From assembly GCA_027886175.1 (NCBI GenBank), contig JAJNNQ010000013.1, positions 4,793,501 through 4,857,500 of the forward strand: a stretch of DNA of 64,000 nucleotides, read 5' to 3'. A program made the translations under genes and the position numbers. Positions 1 to 11,534 of this stretch are shown here, in pieces. The notes below the pieces were generated by a model that saw only the letters and a list, made by a program, of their open reading frames with translations, had not been told where the DNA came from and did not search any database. Source of the DNA: Phylloscopus collybita (Eukaryota; Chordata; Aves; Passeriformes; Phylloscopidae). The number at the start of each line of letters is the position of its first letter. Position 1 is the first letter of the stretch.

Positions 1-1089
1 ACCAGCAAGTCTTACCTAAAGGATTTTTTTTTTTAATTTGAAAACACATGGAGTTTAAAGCACACAGGTATGACTAGGTTAGATTACTTCCTCTCATAAA
101 ATAAAATACACCTTTCACTAAAGTACCCATTGTAGTTTTTTCAGGTACCAAAAAGAGAAGAGTTGAGAGGCAACCAGTCCAGCTGTTATGAATAATTAGA
201 GAATAGTTCAACCCAGAAGTTTAAAAACCTTGGAATAAATTTCAAAGGTAGATATTGTAATTACTCTCACTTTATATTCATAACTGGGATATATAAATGA
301 AAGTTTTCCTTTCACTTGTTAGCATCTCTGTGTTTAACTTATGCAACGTGCAACACCAATCTATACATTTGAGAAAACGTTGGAGCTCCTACACAGCTTA
401 GAAGCAGGGGGAAAAAAATTACTTACTTAATTTCATTGATATTATCAGCAAACTGCAAAGGATAAACTGAGCCTCCATTTCAATTATCATCTATCCAGTT
501 GGAAACCAAACCAAACTCTTTTTCTTGTTTAAATGGCATTTTATATGGAATACATTACACGCAATTCCTGAGGCTGGGTCAGCCAAAACAGGTGTTTCTG
601 GTGGAACACAGGAGAGCTCCTGCCACCAGCCAGTCAAGTGCAGATGTAAACTATCAAATAAAAATTTGATCAATATATTCTCAAGGTGTTAATACTCTTC
701 TCAAATAGGACTTTGTTTCTTCTATAATTGAACAGCATACTTCAGCATAAGCAGGTCCAATATCAGCTTTCCCATTAGAGTAGAAATTCTAACTAACCTT
801 ATGTATTTTAGGAGGTTGGATGAAGCAATTGAACATATTGGGTCTGTTTCAGTGAAATACTTGCCTGGTAATTTTATTTCCCCATACTGCAAAAACAGGC
901 TTGCTTTGCAAAAATTTAATTGCAGCAGAGTTGCCCACAAAAGTACACCCACCATGCCTTACTCTATATTCCCACGCTTTTTAATATTTGTCATATTTCA
1001 TCTTTTAATGCAGTCCTAATGAGAGCATATTGGAACACCACAGAACCAGGCTCATAAGAATGTGGTCTTGAAATAAAACGTAGAACAGA
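1..1089. other. Unique non-coding DNA, no feature seen
   Basis: AT-rich sequence without a credible exon. The open frames are under about 80 codons and occur on both strands. No repeat family was recognised. This is consistent with intronic or intergenic DNA. Confidence 0.6.
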
Positions 1090-1830
1090 AGGAGCATTGT
1101 ATTACAGCCTCTGTTAATGTTTTAATGGTTGAGAGATTTCCAACATGTTGGCAGTGTCAGGACAAACCAATTTAATAAATTATTAACACTAATCAAACAT
1201 TTTTATGATGGCAGTCAAAACTTCCTTGGCAGTTAAGGTTAATTCTGTTGAAGTTTGACAAAGATGTTACTGTTTGATGGAAGCCGCGGTTGAAACTGCA
1301 GCCTCCTTCAAATCAAAACCTGGTAGTGCACTGAGCAGAAATGGTTAAGCAACACGTCCCGAAGTGCATAAAGGCACCCTGAAGGCAGGGCTGCAGCCTC
1401 TGTGGGCAGCACAGCACAGAATGATAGTGAAATGTAAATTGATTACAGCGTGTATAATTTGCCTGCCACTACTTGGGAAGGGGTAGAAGAGAGGCTGTTA
1501 TCGGGAAGAGATAAAGCTTGGGCTGTTGAGGGGAGAGCGCTAAATCAATATACAAAGAAAATCCAGGAATTCCCGGCGCTTGACAAGAGGGATAGAGAGG
1601 AAAATAAAGAATCCTGCCAGTTTTGATGTATTAAACTTTGGAGAAAAGGTATTTTAAAACATCCTTTCATTCAAAAGGCAACCAATAATAACAACGCCAG
1701 GCAGCGCCACATTCTCCCTCCAGCTCCTCTAGCCTTGCCAGCGAGTTGAAATCCAGCACAGCAGAGGCTAATGAGGGGTATGGATTAACAATACAATGTT
1801 TCTCAGGCCTTTCTTGGGTCTCCCCTGGGG
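1090..1830. promoter_or_regulatory. Candidate conserved non-coding / enhancer-like block
   Basis: The stretch has no usable open frame and no recognised repeat. It combines AT-rich homeodomain-like words (for example TTTAATAAATTATTAA near 1170-1186) with isolated retained CpG sites near 1284, 1540, 1575 and 1700. Balanced, non-repetitive sequence of this sort is typical of vertebrate conserved non-coding elements, but only an alignment can establish conservation. This is an inference from texture, not a demonstrated enhancer. Confidence 0.25.
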
Positions 1831-2640
1831 CACCCACAGCCTATACATCATCAATCTACTGCAAATTGATGTAGTCAGCCTGTGACAAGGGTCAGGTTTC
1901 CAGGACCAGCTACCAGGCATGATCTAGTCATTTTGAGTTATCAAGACAAAGCTCTGTTCTGCTGAGCTCTGGCCATATAAAATCCACAGCTCTCCAGGTT
2001 TTCAGTGAGATGAAATCAAACCACAGAGCCCTCTCTGCTCTCCTCTATGCCTGCTGAGAAACCACCTCACCTTTCTGAAGTGACACAGGTGTCATGATTT
2101 CGTGCTCTCTTACAGATCATGCTCACAAACAAGAAAAACGTGCTAAGCTATCAGTTTCTTAATAATTACTGTTCTTTTTTACTATATACTAATTATAAAA
2201 ATAATAACCAGAATATACACACACATATATGCCAACAATGAAGAAAAGTGTGTTTGCTAATGCAGGTTTCTAAGTAAGAAACAAGTTTTATTGGAGTATC
2301 AAAAACTTTTGTTCGTCCACAGTATTTTTTACTGGATAATCACACGTGGGATCTTGCTTTTATCTAACAGCTCAGGTGCCACAGATTTTCCAAATACTCT
2401 GTGGATTAGTTTTACCCATGAAAATTTGTGCTGGTGTTCCCTTAGCTTAGCTGAAGTCTGTGGATTTCCATGCAAGCTTGGTGGCAAGCGTGCCTTGGTT
2501 CACAGCACTGCAGCCCTGTCAGCTGCACCCAAAGGCATTCCTTCAGGGCTGAGGAGACTCAAGAAACAGTATGCAACACATGAGAAAAATGAGATCTTCT
2601 GTCAATGACACATGTGCAGTCCAAATTAAAGTAGATTTAA
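1831..2640. other. Unique non-coding DNA
   Basis: No exon or RNA gene is visible. A 105-codon frame at 2291-2608 opens with TTG, shows no recognisable domain, and is best read as chance. A short AT-rich patch with ACACACATATAT lies near 2217-2230. Confidence 0.55.
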
Positions 2641-2649
2641 ATTATTAGA

Positions 2650-2678
2650 AGGGCCCCTATTAATTTCAATGGCTTTGC
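2650..2678. repeat. Possible remnant of the amniote 'CCATTGACTTCAATGG' repeat
   Basis: The words GGGCCCCTATTAATTTCAAT and GGCTTTG resemble a degenerate copy of the dispersed amniote motif built around CCATTGACTTCAATGGG and TTTGGATCAGGCCC. The match is short and could be chance. Confidence 0.2.
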
Positions 2679-2794
2679 TGGCACTCACAGTTCTACAGAA
2701 ACTACATCAGGTAGGATTTTCACAATAGCTATAGGTTTAGCAGCACCTACACTGACAATTAATAGTTCTTCCTGAAGAAAGCTTTCATGGCTGT

Positions 2795-2955
2795 TCATAG
2801 AATCATAAAATACCCTGAGCTGGAAGGGACCCACAGGGATCATCAAAGTCCAACTCCAGGCCCTGCTCAGGACAGCCCCAGGAATCACACCTTGTCACAC
2901 CAAGAGTGCCTGAGAGCATTTTACAAACACTTCTTGAACTCTGAGGTACTGATCT
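2795..2955 (-). mobile_element. CR1: CR1 LINE, 3' end fragment (5'-truncated)
   Basis: Read on the minus strand this is the 3' untranslated end of a chicken-repeat-1 (CR1) non-LTR retrotransposon. The plus strand starts with TCATAGAATCATAAAAT, the complement of the terminal ATTCTATGA repeat. It continues with GAGCTGGAAGGGACCCACAG and GATCATCAAAGTCCAACTCC, then CAGGACAGCCCCAGGAATCA and the CTTCTTGAACTCTG block. All of these are standard CR1 landmarks in birds. Similarity fades after about 2945-2960, so some 150-160 bp remain and most of the element, including the reverse transcriptase, is absent. 5' truncation is normal for CR1. The subfamily resembles the E/Y type, but I cannot assign it firmly. 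The copy is inert. Its main value is to identify the DNA as avian. Confidence 0.93.
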
Positions 2956-2970
2956 GCCTCAGAAAATTTA

Positions 2971-5540
2971 AAAAACAAAGCAAAAACAAAAACCTCAGCC
3001 TGAGATATAGGAAAAAAATGGATTCCTGGATCTCTGGGGCTTTTATAATATGGCAGATTTCTGAGGCATCCAATATGCTCAGGTTAGCCTTAAATATTCA
3101 GAGCTACTTGTGGTCCAACACAGGTGTGAACTACCAGTAGAAAACAGTCTTGCTTATTCACAAAGGAACTTTGATGAAATTCAACACATTTGCTACTTAT
3201 GTTTCTATGAATGTATCCCCTTAATACGTTTTAGAAGGTGGAAAATGTCCAGAAAAGCATCCTTGCAAACATTACTTAGGCATTTATTAACAAAACCAAA
3301 TCCTCAAATTAATTTCATTTTTTGTCTGCTAGAAATGGACAACAAGCTTTGAGAAGCAGGCATAAGAACTGAGCAAGCCACTTGTGGTATGAACATCTGA
3401 TGAACATTTGCTCATATTTATTCATGCAAGCATTTTGGAATTTCTCAGTCATGGATGGTCTTCCAAACACAATGTCATGCATATGAATGTGCACGAAAAG
3501 CAAACAGAAAGATGCACTAGTACCTTGTAAGTAACTCTGGGGCTTTTATCTAGTAGATGCTTGTAAATACTTTGTTTCATCATTCAGTCGAGTTTTTCAC
3601 ACTGCAGGCAAACTTCTAAAGGCAAGAAAAAAAAACAATAAAACCAAAAATCTCTAAATTGCAGGCAAGACTACCTCTTATTTTCCACATTCCCTTTACA
3701 CAGCTTGAGTAAATTGCTGAAACATTATTATGTGTATGTGTACGTGTACAAAAACTTGGCTTGAACTCAAGAAGTTTCCATGATCTCTCACAATGAGCTC
3801 CTGCCACATCCACTTTCTTGAAGAACCAACACTTAAGCCTTTTGAGGTTCCCAAAAAGGAATGCTTTTCAACCTACATTCACCTATTTTTTTACACCTTT
3901 GCCTGCGTGGGTGCACACACACTCACCTTTAAGGGCCTGTGTACTTTAGGAACTACTTTAGGAACATGTCCTATCAGCAAAAAGCAAAGTCTCAGTTTAA
4001 GCTGAGATAAACGGAAGCTTGGACAGAGCTGGAGCTCTTTCTTGTAGTATACTACCACCACAAGTGACTTTACCTAAAAATTTTGCAGGTCTTTTGATTT
4101 ATTCTGGGCTAAAGACAAAAGCTGCATTCATATCACTATAGATCATTACTCTTGGTGATATTATTTAGAGCAGACTCTTTTAAAAGAGCTGATAATAGAA
4201 AATGAATATACATTTTGGAAGCAAGCATCAGAACTTTATAGAAGTACAGGCTCACCTGAAGTGATCCATAAGTTTAAGTTGCCCTCTGTTTCTTTTTTTT
4301 TGGTTGTTAAACCTACAAGGAAGAACAAATTTCCCCTTCAAAAAGAATTACAGGCAAGATGTGCTCAATATCAAAAAAGCTAAGAAAATAAGATATATCC
4401 TTTAGAAAAGGCTTAGAGCAATCATTAATTACCCATTTAAGTACTGAGCTATGTGTACCATTAAGATATGCCAGAGGAAAGAATTTTTCAGGTGTCTCAG
4501 TTTGCGGGTGCAAGTGGTGGCCTTTTCAAGTTGTGCCTGTACATGGCAGCCTGTGGAATACATGTCCCCTGAATGAGCTCTGCACTGCTGACCTGCATTC
4601 TAAATCTCTACTGCAGCTTCACCACTGCTGAGAGTGCTTGCTGGCTTTGATCAGGAGTGAAGGATTGAGGCTAAAATCCCGATTCCCAGCTGGAGGAAAT
4701 ATAAATCATCATCCAGACATGGAATTTTACCTATCGTATCTGGTAACAGAGCACATCAGCCCCAATCGTTTCCTCCATCTAGAACATTTGCCTTCCTTCC
4801 TCTTCCCAACTGTGGCAACACCTCCTACACAAGTAATCCCTACAGGAATGAAAAATCTTGCAGCAGCTATTCCCTTGGAGAAAAGCCATTAAAAACCTAG
4901 CAAACCTAGCCTCCAACCTCAGAGAAGCTGCACTAGTACAGACCAAAGTCTGCCTCTGGTCTGACTGCTCTCTACGTAGAGAATTGTTATTGCTGTCTTC
5001 CTGTGCCAAAGCTGGACCCAAATACTGCTCAGTGTAAGTCAGCCTTTTGAGCAATAATAAACCAGTGTAGCTTGTAGTGCAGCACGCTGCAGAGAAGCCT
5101 CTAACACTGTTTACAGCAAACTATTCCCTTCCCAGAGCAATGCAGCTGCTCTTTCAAATCTAAAGGCTCCTGCCCTTCTCTGCTCCTCTTCCCATCTATC
5201 TCTATTTGGCTGCTTTTCCAAGGGCAGGCAAGAGCTCCGTGCCATTTCCTGAATGTCATATATTTGGAGAACAAAATACCTTCCCCATCTAAGAGAACTG
5301 ATGTACTCTGCTGGCTTCGACCTTGTAAAATATCTCTCTGTTGAAGCAGCTGCTGAATAATTTATATTTCTTAGAACCAAGCTGAGAATATGTACATTTT
5401 GCTTTGACACCTATAGAATAGTTGTTTTTTCTTCCTTTCCATCGCCATCTTGTTTTCCACTTTAAATTTCAATGTAGGAAATTCTGAACGCTTCAGAGCC
5501 TGGGAAAATTATTTGGGTTTGGGGAGTGAGAAAGAAGGGG
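2971..5540. other. Unique non-coding DNA with a small tandem duplication
   Basis: No exon-like open frame was found. A 14-bp near-perfect tandem duplication (TACTTTAGGAAC, twice) lies at about 3951-3974. A consensus minus-strand splice donor (AAAG followed by GTGAGT) lies at 3921-3930 but has no convincing partner. A short T run of eight is near 4294. Otherwise nothing is recognised. Confidence 0.55.
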
Positions 5541-5555
5541 GATGTAATTTATTTG

Positions 5556-5558
<3 letters not shown>

Positions 5559-5601
<43 letters not shown>
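5559..5601. repeat. Poly(T) tract, 43 nt
   Basis: This is an uninterrupted run of 43 T. If it were the tail of a retrocopy, that copy would lie downstream on the minus strand. I see no AATAAA-type signal just inside it, no flanking direct repeat and no recognisable source gene. It is therefore annotated as a simple homopolymer. Its exact length is likely polymorphic and error-prone. Confidence 0.95.
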
Positions 5602-5604
<3 letters not shown>

Positions 5605-6770
5605 GAAGGAAAAAATTTCTGAACAGCTTGCAATTAGCAGCTCTGAAAAGTTATAGTTTCTTCAATGGCACACAGCATGCCAAGAAAACCTACAAGAGAT
5701 TCCTCAGCTTAACATGCCTGGAGCAGGATCCAGTTCCTCTAAATCAAAGCACAGCTCACACTAACAGTTGCAGTATGTTAGTGGCTGGATGACTGCTTTA
5801 TGAAGAATTATAAAGTGACACAGCAGTCTGGCTGAAAAAAACACACACCAGGCTTTGATGTTTTTAACCACTGACTTCAAGAGGACCAACAGAAACCTTC
5901 CTGTTTTTATTGCAGCCTCTCTGTCATCCCTCCCCCTGCTCCCTCCCTCCTCTCCCACTGCTAGATGGGGGACTGTTATCTTTCAGTCACTTTGTAAGCT
6001 TGACTTGTTTACAGACTGAATGTCTCTGTTTATAGGCCTCTATCAGAGAACAAACAGGGCAAGTGTGACTTCCTAGGACCTGAAACGCGATGCCTTTTCC
6101 TCTTGGGCAAAAGCAGGAGTGGCAAAGGAGGGGGAAATGAAGGGGAAAAGAGAAATCCCTGTAATTGTCCTTCTTGTCCATCTTCCCTCCAGGATTACCG
6201 TCCACACCTGTATGGTGCAAAGGTATTTTAAGAGCCAGCTGCTTAAAATGTTAGCTTACCAAAACTCCATGAAAATGCACAGCAACTGTCTTGAAAAAAC
6301 TAGGTCCACTTCAGAACCTCCAACAGTAAAATCAGTGTTAAATAATGGCTTCTCTTAAACTCCCTCTTTTTAAAGTCCTTTATTATAGATCCCTTTAGAT
6401 GTTTATTTGGGGAATCTTAAAAGCTTATGCCTCATTTTACTGGGGACATTTAAAAGGTGTCAATTATAAGCATACTCACTACAGTGATGAAACTTTAGAA
6501 ACCAATAATACCATCACTTTGTATATTCATTTTTATCTCAAAAAATATTTTACCTCAGGCATAACCCTAGTCCTAGTCAATAAGGATAGTTCTTAATAAG
6601 GTACTGAAGTGACATGAGAGTCAGTCTGCTTATATTGCTAACGGCAGATTTCAGGTCCTGATAACATTCAAAATATAAACACCCCAGAGGACGTATGACT
6701 TTCTCATTAAGAGTGTCTTATTTTACACTGAAAAATTTTATTCTAATTGTAGGATTCATTTTTACAGGTT
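5602..6770. other. Unique non-coding DNA with a pyrimidine-rich patch
   Basis: Non-coding sequence. A pyrimidine-rich patch at about 5925-5957 (repeated CCCTCC units) is the only compositional feature. Open frames here are under 80 codons and overlap on both strands. Confidence 0.55.
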
Positions 6771-6781
6771 TCTGGTTTCAG

Positions 6782-6871
6782 AAGGCTCACTCTTGCACAA
6801 ACACACACTGGAGAGCATGAGGAAATCTTTAGAAGTGTACAAAGGGTCATATCACAATATAGTACTGCATG
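6782..6871 (+). other. Possible cryptic exon (splice-site pair)
   Basis: An acceptor-like run ending TTTCTGGTTTCAG at 6781 is followed 90 nt later by a good donor, ATG then GTGAGA from 6872. The length is a multiple of three, and two of the three frames are open through it. No domain or family is recognised in either frame. A 64-kb window will contain several such pairs by chance, so this is only a pointer for transcript evidence. Confidence 0.1.
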
Positions 6872-9800
6872 GTGAGACACTGGGCCAGGCAGTTTTGAAG
6901 CTAGCACTAACTATGAGGTTTCCATTGGAGGTTGTTTACCCAAAGAGACAAAAAAAACCTTTAGAACTAAAAGAATAAAACAAAATAATGAGATCTAGAA
7001 AGTTAACTCTTTAAGCATAACCACTTCCAAACAATTAGATCTGACAGGACAGAAGAGCTGAGAGTTTACATGCAGCTCTTCCTTCAACAGCTGTGCCCGC
7101 TCAGGTGGGACCTTAGGGCAGTGGTTCTTGGTCACACACAGCCAGGTTGCTGTTAGTAGCAGCAGTGCCCAGTCCCCTCTGGGTCTGTCCTCCCATCTAC
7201 TCCCAGAGTTGTCTGCTCCCTGTTCCTCACAGCTGGCTCTCCAGTCCCTATGAGCCCCTCCAATGCCCTCAGCAGCATCCCAGCAAGCTCCTCTCTCTCT
7301 CCAAGGATACCACTGCACCTCCCTGCTTTTTATGGATGCCATGGCAGGCCACAGACAGGGGCATATCCTGCTGCTGCACACACCTCTGCTGTGCAAGGGA
7401 ACAGACAGCCCAGTACGAGCTGGCTCTGCTCAAATGGATGAATTTTGAAATAAAAGGGAAAAGTTGGTCTTTAGAGTTCAGGTACAACTTAATCAGTTTA
7501 AACACCCAATTTGCAATTACTTAAATGGTCCAGGTGTCACTTTGCCTGCTGACAAGAGCAGAGCTGCTCCTCCTTAGCTGGCCCAGTCTGAAGGCATCCA
7601 AGGGTACTGGCCTGTCAGTTTTCTCCCACAGCAACAGATTTGTCCAGAAGACACCCTGTGTCCTCCTGCAGGCAGCCAGCCTCACCAATTCTCCTCAAGC
7701 TTCGTCAGCACAGGCTGTGGAGAGCTTTATGCAAGATGTGGGATTTTCCCTTCCTTATTCTGGAAGCTGTGGAGACCTGTGAGCTCAGGACACCAATCCT
7801 GTCAAAATGCAAGCAATGAGTAAGGAGACAAACCAATCCTGTACAGAGCACCAAAGCCAGAGCAGCTCAGCAGAAGGGGAAGACAGGGATTTGTGGCTGT
7901 CCTGTTTTGTTTTAAACTAAATTGTTTGGGCCATCCATACACTTTCCAGTTTTTGGTCTCATTTGAGAAAGACAGAGGAAATTAAACTATAAGAGTAGAA
8001 GGTGATTTTTTAATCACAACCACTTTTCCCCTAGAGACTAAGAGCATATGTTTGAATTAATGGACTCTTTCCATTAATCATAAAGGGCACAGGAAAGATG
8101 CAAGAGAATTTAAGTTTTCCTCATCATGCATAAACTTCTTCCAGCTTTCTTCAGCAGTTTCTCATGGGGATGATGAAGTCACTTAACCTAACAAAAGACC
8201 TGGCTTGAATCCTGGACCAGAACTCACATACAAATTAACTTCTGGTTTTGGCATCCAGATATGATTAAATTTTCTTCTGTCCATTTTCACATGCTCCTCC
8301 TTTAAGATGGCTGAAAAAACATTTTAATGCTCAGCTCTAAGTATAAAAGTGGGGCTAAATTTGAAACACATGCCTCTCTTTATCATGGCCTGCCAGGATC
8401 CATAGATTGCTCCTTCCCCTGAACCTCAGTATTGTCAGATCCTCTCCTGATACATATAATTCTGTCTGTGCCAGAGGCACTGAACTTTATGGATTCTACT
8501 ATGTAGGAAACACCAAGACACACTGTGACAGGATGCTGTGACAGCCCTTTGTGCAGCTCTGGTCTTTACCATGGAAATCTGGAAAAGCAGATGCTTCAAT
8601 TCTTTTTCTGCCATGTCTGAAAGTATGGCCTTCACAGCCATGCATGGCTGAAAAAGAGACAATCACATGCTATTCCTCATGGGTCTAAGGACAATCCAGG
8701 CTGAAAACAAAGATAAACTATGTAAAATTTAGGCACACAAAAGGCACAATACACTTACCTAATTTTCAGGGAAAAAAGTAAATTAATATTTTAAAGTCCC
8801 CAGTCTCAAAATAGGTAGTATTCAATCAGTACCATTTCTGCAGCTAAAAAAAGCTCAAGACACTCCACAGATGGACAAGGAAATTCACACCCAAGCATTC
8901 ACCTTTCCCACTTTTTCTGACAAATTCTGACAAACTGGCTTTGCAGATGGGTTATGCACTACAATTCCCTGTGAGAATGACTCCCTCTCTGAAAGCACCA
9001 AAACACAGGTATAAGCATCAGCATCCACTGAAGAACCAGAGAAGTGTGAGGGCTGGTACACCTCACACGGTGTAAAGGTGGGTGATTAAGGGAAGGGTTT
9101 GACCTGGGTGGGGTGTGCCTGAGCCCAGCTCTCCTGAGCTCTGTCTCAACAGACACTGTAAACCAACAGGTTTTCCCTCTTCAGAGTTACCTCTGGGTGC
9201 TTGTGCAGTGTGCACCACAAAGTAGGACTCATGGGCAATTCTGTCTCTAGAGTATATAATCATGTCACAAAAAGTATAATTTTCTTCATTTTATGATTTC
9301 CTGAGCTACTTTGCCAGCACACAGACACCCAGCAAAGGGAGAACCTAGGACTCAAGCTTTTCCCAAAAACTCAGGTGCCAGCTGTTGCTTGTGTTCCTGT
9401 GCACGTATCTATCACGAAATTCAAGATCTCAAAGAAGATCAAAGTTTTCACACTCCACTAGTGGGAAATCGCTGGCACTACTCTGGGCATCAGGGCTGCA
9501 GGTCCCTTTCCAAAGAATGCCACCTACCTGTTGTGAGATCTCTGTGGATACACTGTGCCCTGCAAGACTGATTTGTTCCCATATCTCGTGGAGCTGTGCA
9601 GGCTCTAGGGCAGGGCTGGCCCCAGCACCCGCAGCCCCTGCCTACATCTCTCTGCAGTGCCTGCGACTCCACGGCTTGATTACAATGCAAGCACTAATTA
9701 ACAACCCAAGCAGGCTTTGTGCAACAGTTGCCAAGCCAAGTTCTTTGCCCTGAACTGAATTGCTCAGTGTTTTAAGTTCCTCTTTTACTGCAATATAGTA

Positions 9801-11225
9801 AGGTATATCACAGAAAGTTTTAGCACCACAACTGCACTCCACCAGTTATTTTTGAACGGCAAGAAGTCATCATATGCTTGTCTCTGTGCTCTGATGAGCT
9901 TTGAACTTTAATAAATGATTAATCCTATTTAGAAGTAACTTAGCACTGCCTTAACTGCATCTTTCCATGAAGTGTCACTTTGACATCCTCTGTTGTGTGC
10001 ATTCACTGCAACTTTCACACGCTGTAAATTAAGAACATTTACACATGCAATTAGTGTTAAATAAATGCCTGAAGAACTCCTTGGGGATTAAGCAATTAGA
10101 TGGCATCATGGAATACCCTTTGTACTCAAAGCTTATGAGGAAAATCATCTACCCATTCTGCACAAATTGCATACTGGGGTAACCATTGTGCTGGCAGGAA
10201 GTGCTGGCATGAATTGCCAAATGCAGCCTTGAGTTCATACACACCGCCTTCTCCAGCTCTCCTGGCCCTCCCTCTTCTCTTAGAAGGGAAATTAATAAAG
10301 AGAAATTTGTGACCAGGATAATAATTTATTATTAAATTATTCCCTCCATTAAAACAAACCCCATAGGAATTAACAACTTGAGTTTTTATTATCATAGTTA
10401 AATTAATAATAAAAAAGTCTGTCTAAAAAAAAAAAAAATACAGCTATGTAAACACAGGCCATTTGAACAGCCCATGATAATAGACACTTAATCCTTTCAT
10501 ATCCTAACCTTTATTTTATGACACATGAAAACTGCAGTCAAATACTATGCAAAGTATGCAAACAGTCTTGGATAAATACTTGGCACACTAGAGCACCTTG
10601 CAAATGGGAGCATGTATTTTATAGATACACCCTGCACACACACCTAAAACTTGCTGAAAGTAACAGCAGTCATTTGCCCTGCTATGCATATGGTTGCTCC
10701 TCACCAAGATGGTCAAACACCAAAACGTAGGTGCTGGGAGAGAAAAGGACAATGAATTTTTATGTCTTGAAGATCAAGGTGAAAGTGAATCCAGCTCTCA
10801 TTAACACCCATCATTCACAGCCAGCCTAGAGAAGAGGGGACACCTCGCCTTGTAAAAATCATCCATAGCTCACGGCATTAGACACAAGCAAGCCACAAAA
10901 GCACAAATCAAACCCATAAACAAAAACAAGGACCAAGAAACCAGCTACACCCCAAGCATTTAAGGCAGCAAAGCTACATCCCCTCGATGCTGACACCAGG
11001 ATAGGGACCCCTGCTCAGGTCACCTTGTCCTCCACCCCACCAAAAGGGTGGAGGAGTCAAAAACTGCTGCCAGAGGTCATCCCCACAGCCATGCACCCTC
11101 CCTACAAAGAAGCCCACTGTAGTCAAAGGGCTTCCCAAAGCTGGTCAGTGCTGGGATACAAAGAAGGCGGTGTATGAAGAGAGGAAGACCCTGTTTGGAA
11201 AAGAACGGGATTTCTAAGCGCCAAG
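6872..11225. other. Unique non-coding DNA, locally GC-richer
   Basis: Two GC-richer stretches (about 7080-7790 and 9000-9760) carry overlapping frames on both strands, up to 133 codons, mostly from TTG or GTG starts and with no domain. This is the pattern of stop-poor composition, not of a gene. A weak word, AAGTCACTTAACCT at 8176-8189, resembles ancient SINE/MIR sequence but is not supported by its flanks. Positions 10322-10440 are A/T-rich with a short A run near 10427. Confidence 0.55.
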
Positions 11226-11236
11226 CATTAATAAAG

Positions 11237-11253
11237 AAAAAAAAAAAAAAAAA
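11237..11253. repeat. Poly(A) tract, 17 nt, preceded by AATAAAG
   Basis: AATAAA at 11230-11235 is immediately followed by a 17-nt A run. A true cleavage site normally lies 10-30 nt after the signal, so this is not a good transcript end. It is probably the edge of the A-rich compound locus that follows. Confidence 0.8.
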
Positions 11254-11344
11254 GAAAATCGGAACAAGAGAAAAAAAATAAAAACACAGCAAACCACCAA
11301 ACCCCAAACAACATAAAACAGCTGCAGGGAAGTTGTTTTTCCAC

Positions 11345-11500
11345 TGGAAGCGGCCCGTCGGAGCAGTTTGAAGGTAGCCCTGCGGACGAGGAGCCCCAAT
11401 CCCGGGCTGCCAGCGCCACCTTCTTGCCAAGGAGCTCAGCGGCAGCGCCCCGGGATCGCGGGGGGGCCGCGGGTCCTGCCCAGACAGCGGCTGAGAACTC
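11345..11500. promoter_or_regulatory. Small CpG-rich island
   Basis: About 15 CpG dinucleotides fall in roughly 150 bp, including GGGATCGCGGGGGGGCCGCG at 11452-11471, in a window where CpG is otherwise scarce. Vertebrate promoters and unmethylated islands look like this, so it may be a promoter or alternative first exon. Either strand is possible: minus-strand frames through it run 61-141 codons but end in a phenylalanine-rich tail read from poly(A), so they are not credible proteins. A donor-like AAG then GTAG at 11370-11376 on the plus strand is weak. It could instead be a GC-rich repeat fragment. Confidence 0.4.
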
Positions 11501-11534
11501 ATGGGAAACCATGGAAAATTAGACCTAACCTAGC

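Noticed and set aside
6782..6871. THTGE word resembling a C2H2 zinc-finger linker
   Set aside because: No cysteine or histidine ligands flank it. A coincidence in one frame.
6995..7524. Overlapping frames of 125-133 codons on both strands
   Set aside because: Both start at TTG and overlap each other and several more frames. This is local GC-rich, stop-poor DNA with no domain.
11230..11253. AATAAA followed by poly(A) as a processed transcript end
   Set aside because: The A run starts directly after the signal with no 10-30 nt gap, and nothing upstream looks like a retrocopy.
11077..11512. Minus-strand frames of 94-141 codons through the CpG island
   Set aside because: They run from GC-rich sequence into a poly-phenylalanine stretch read from poly(A). 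Overlapping frames are equally open, so composition explains them.
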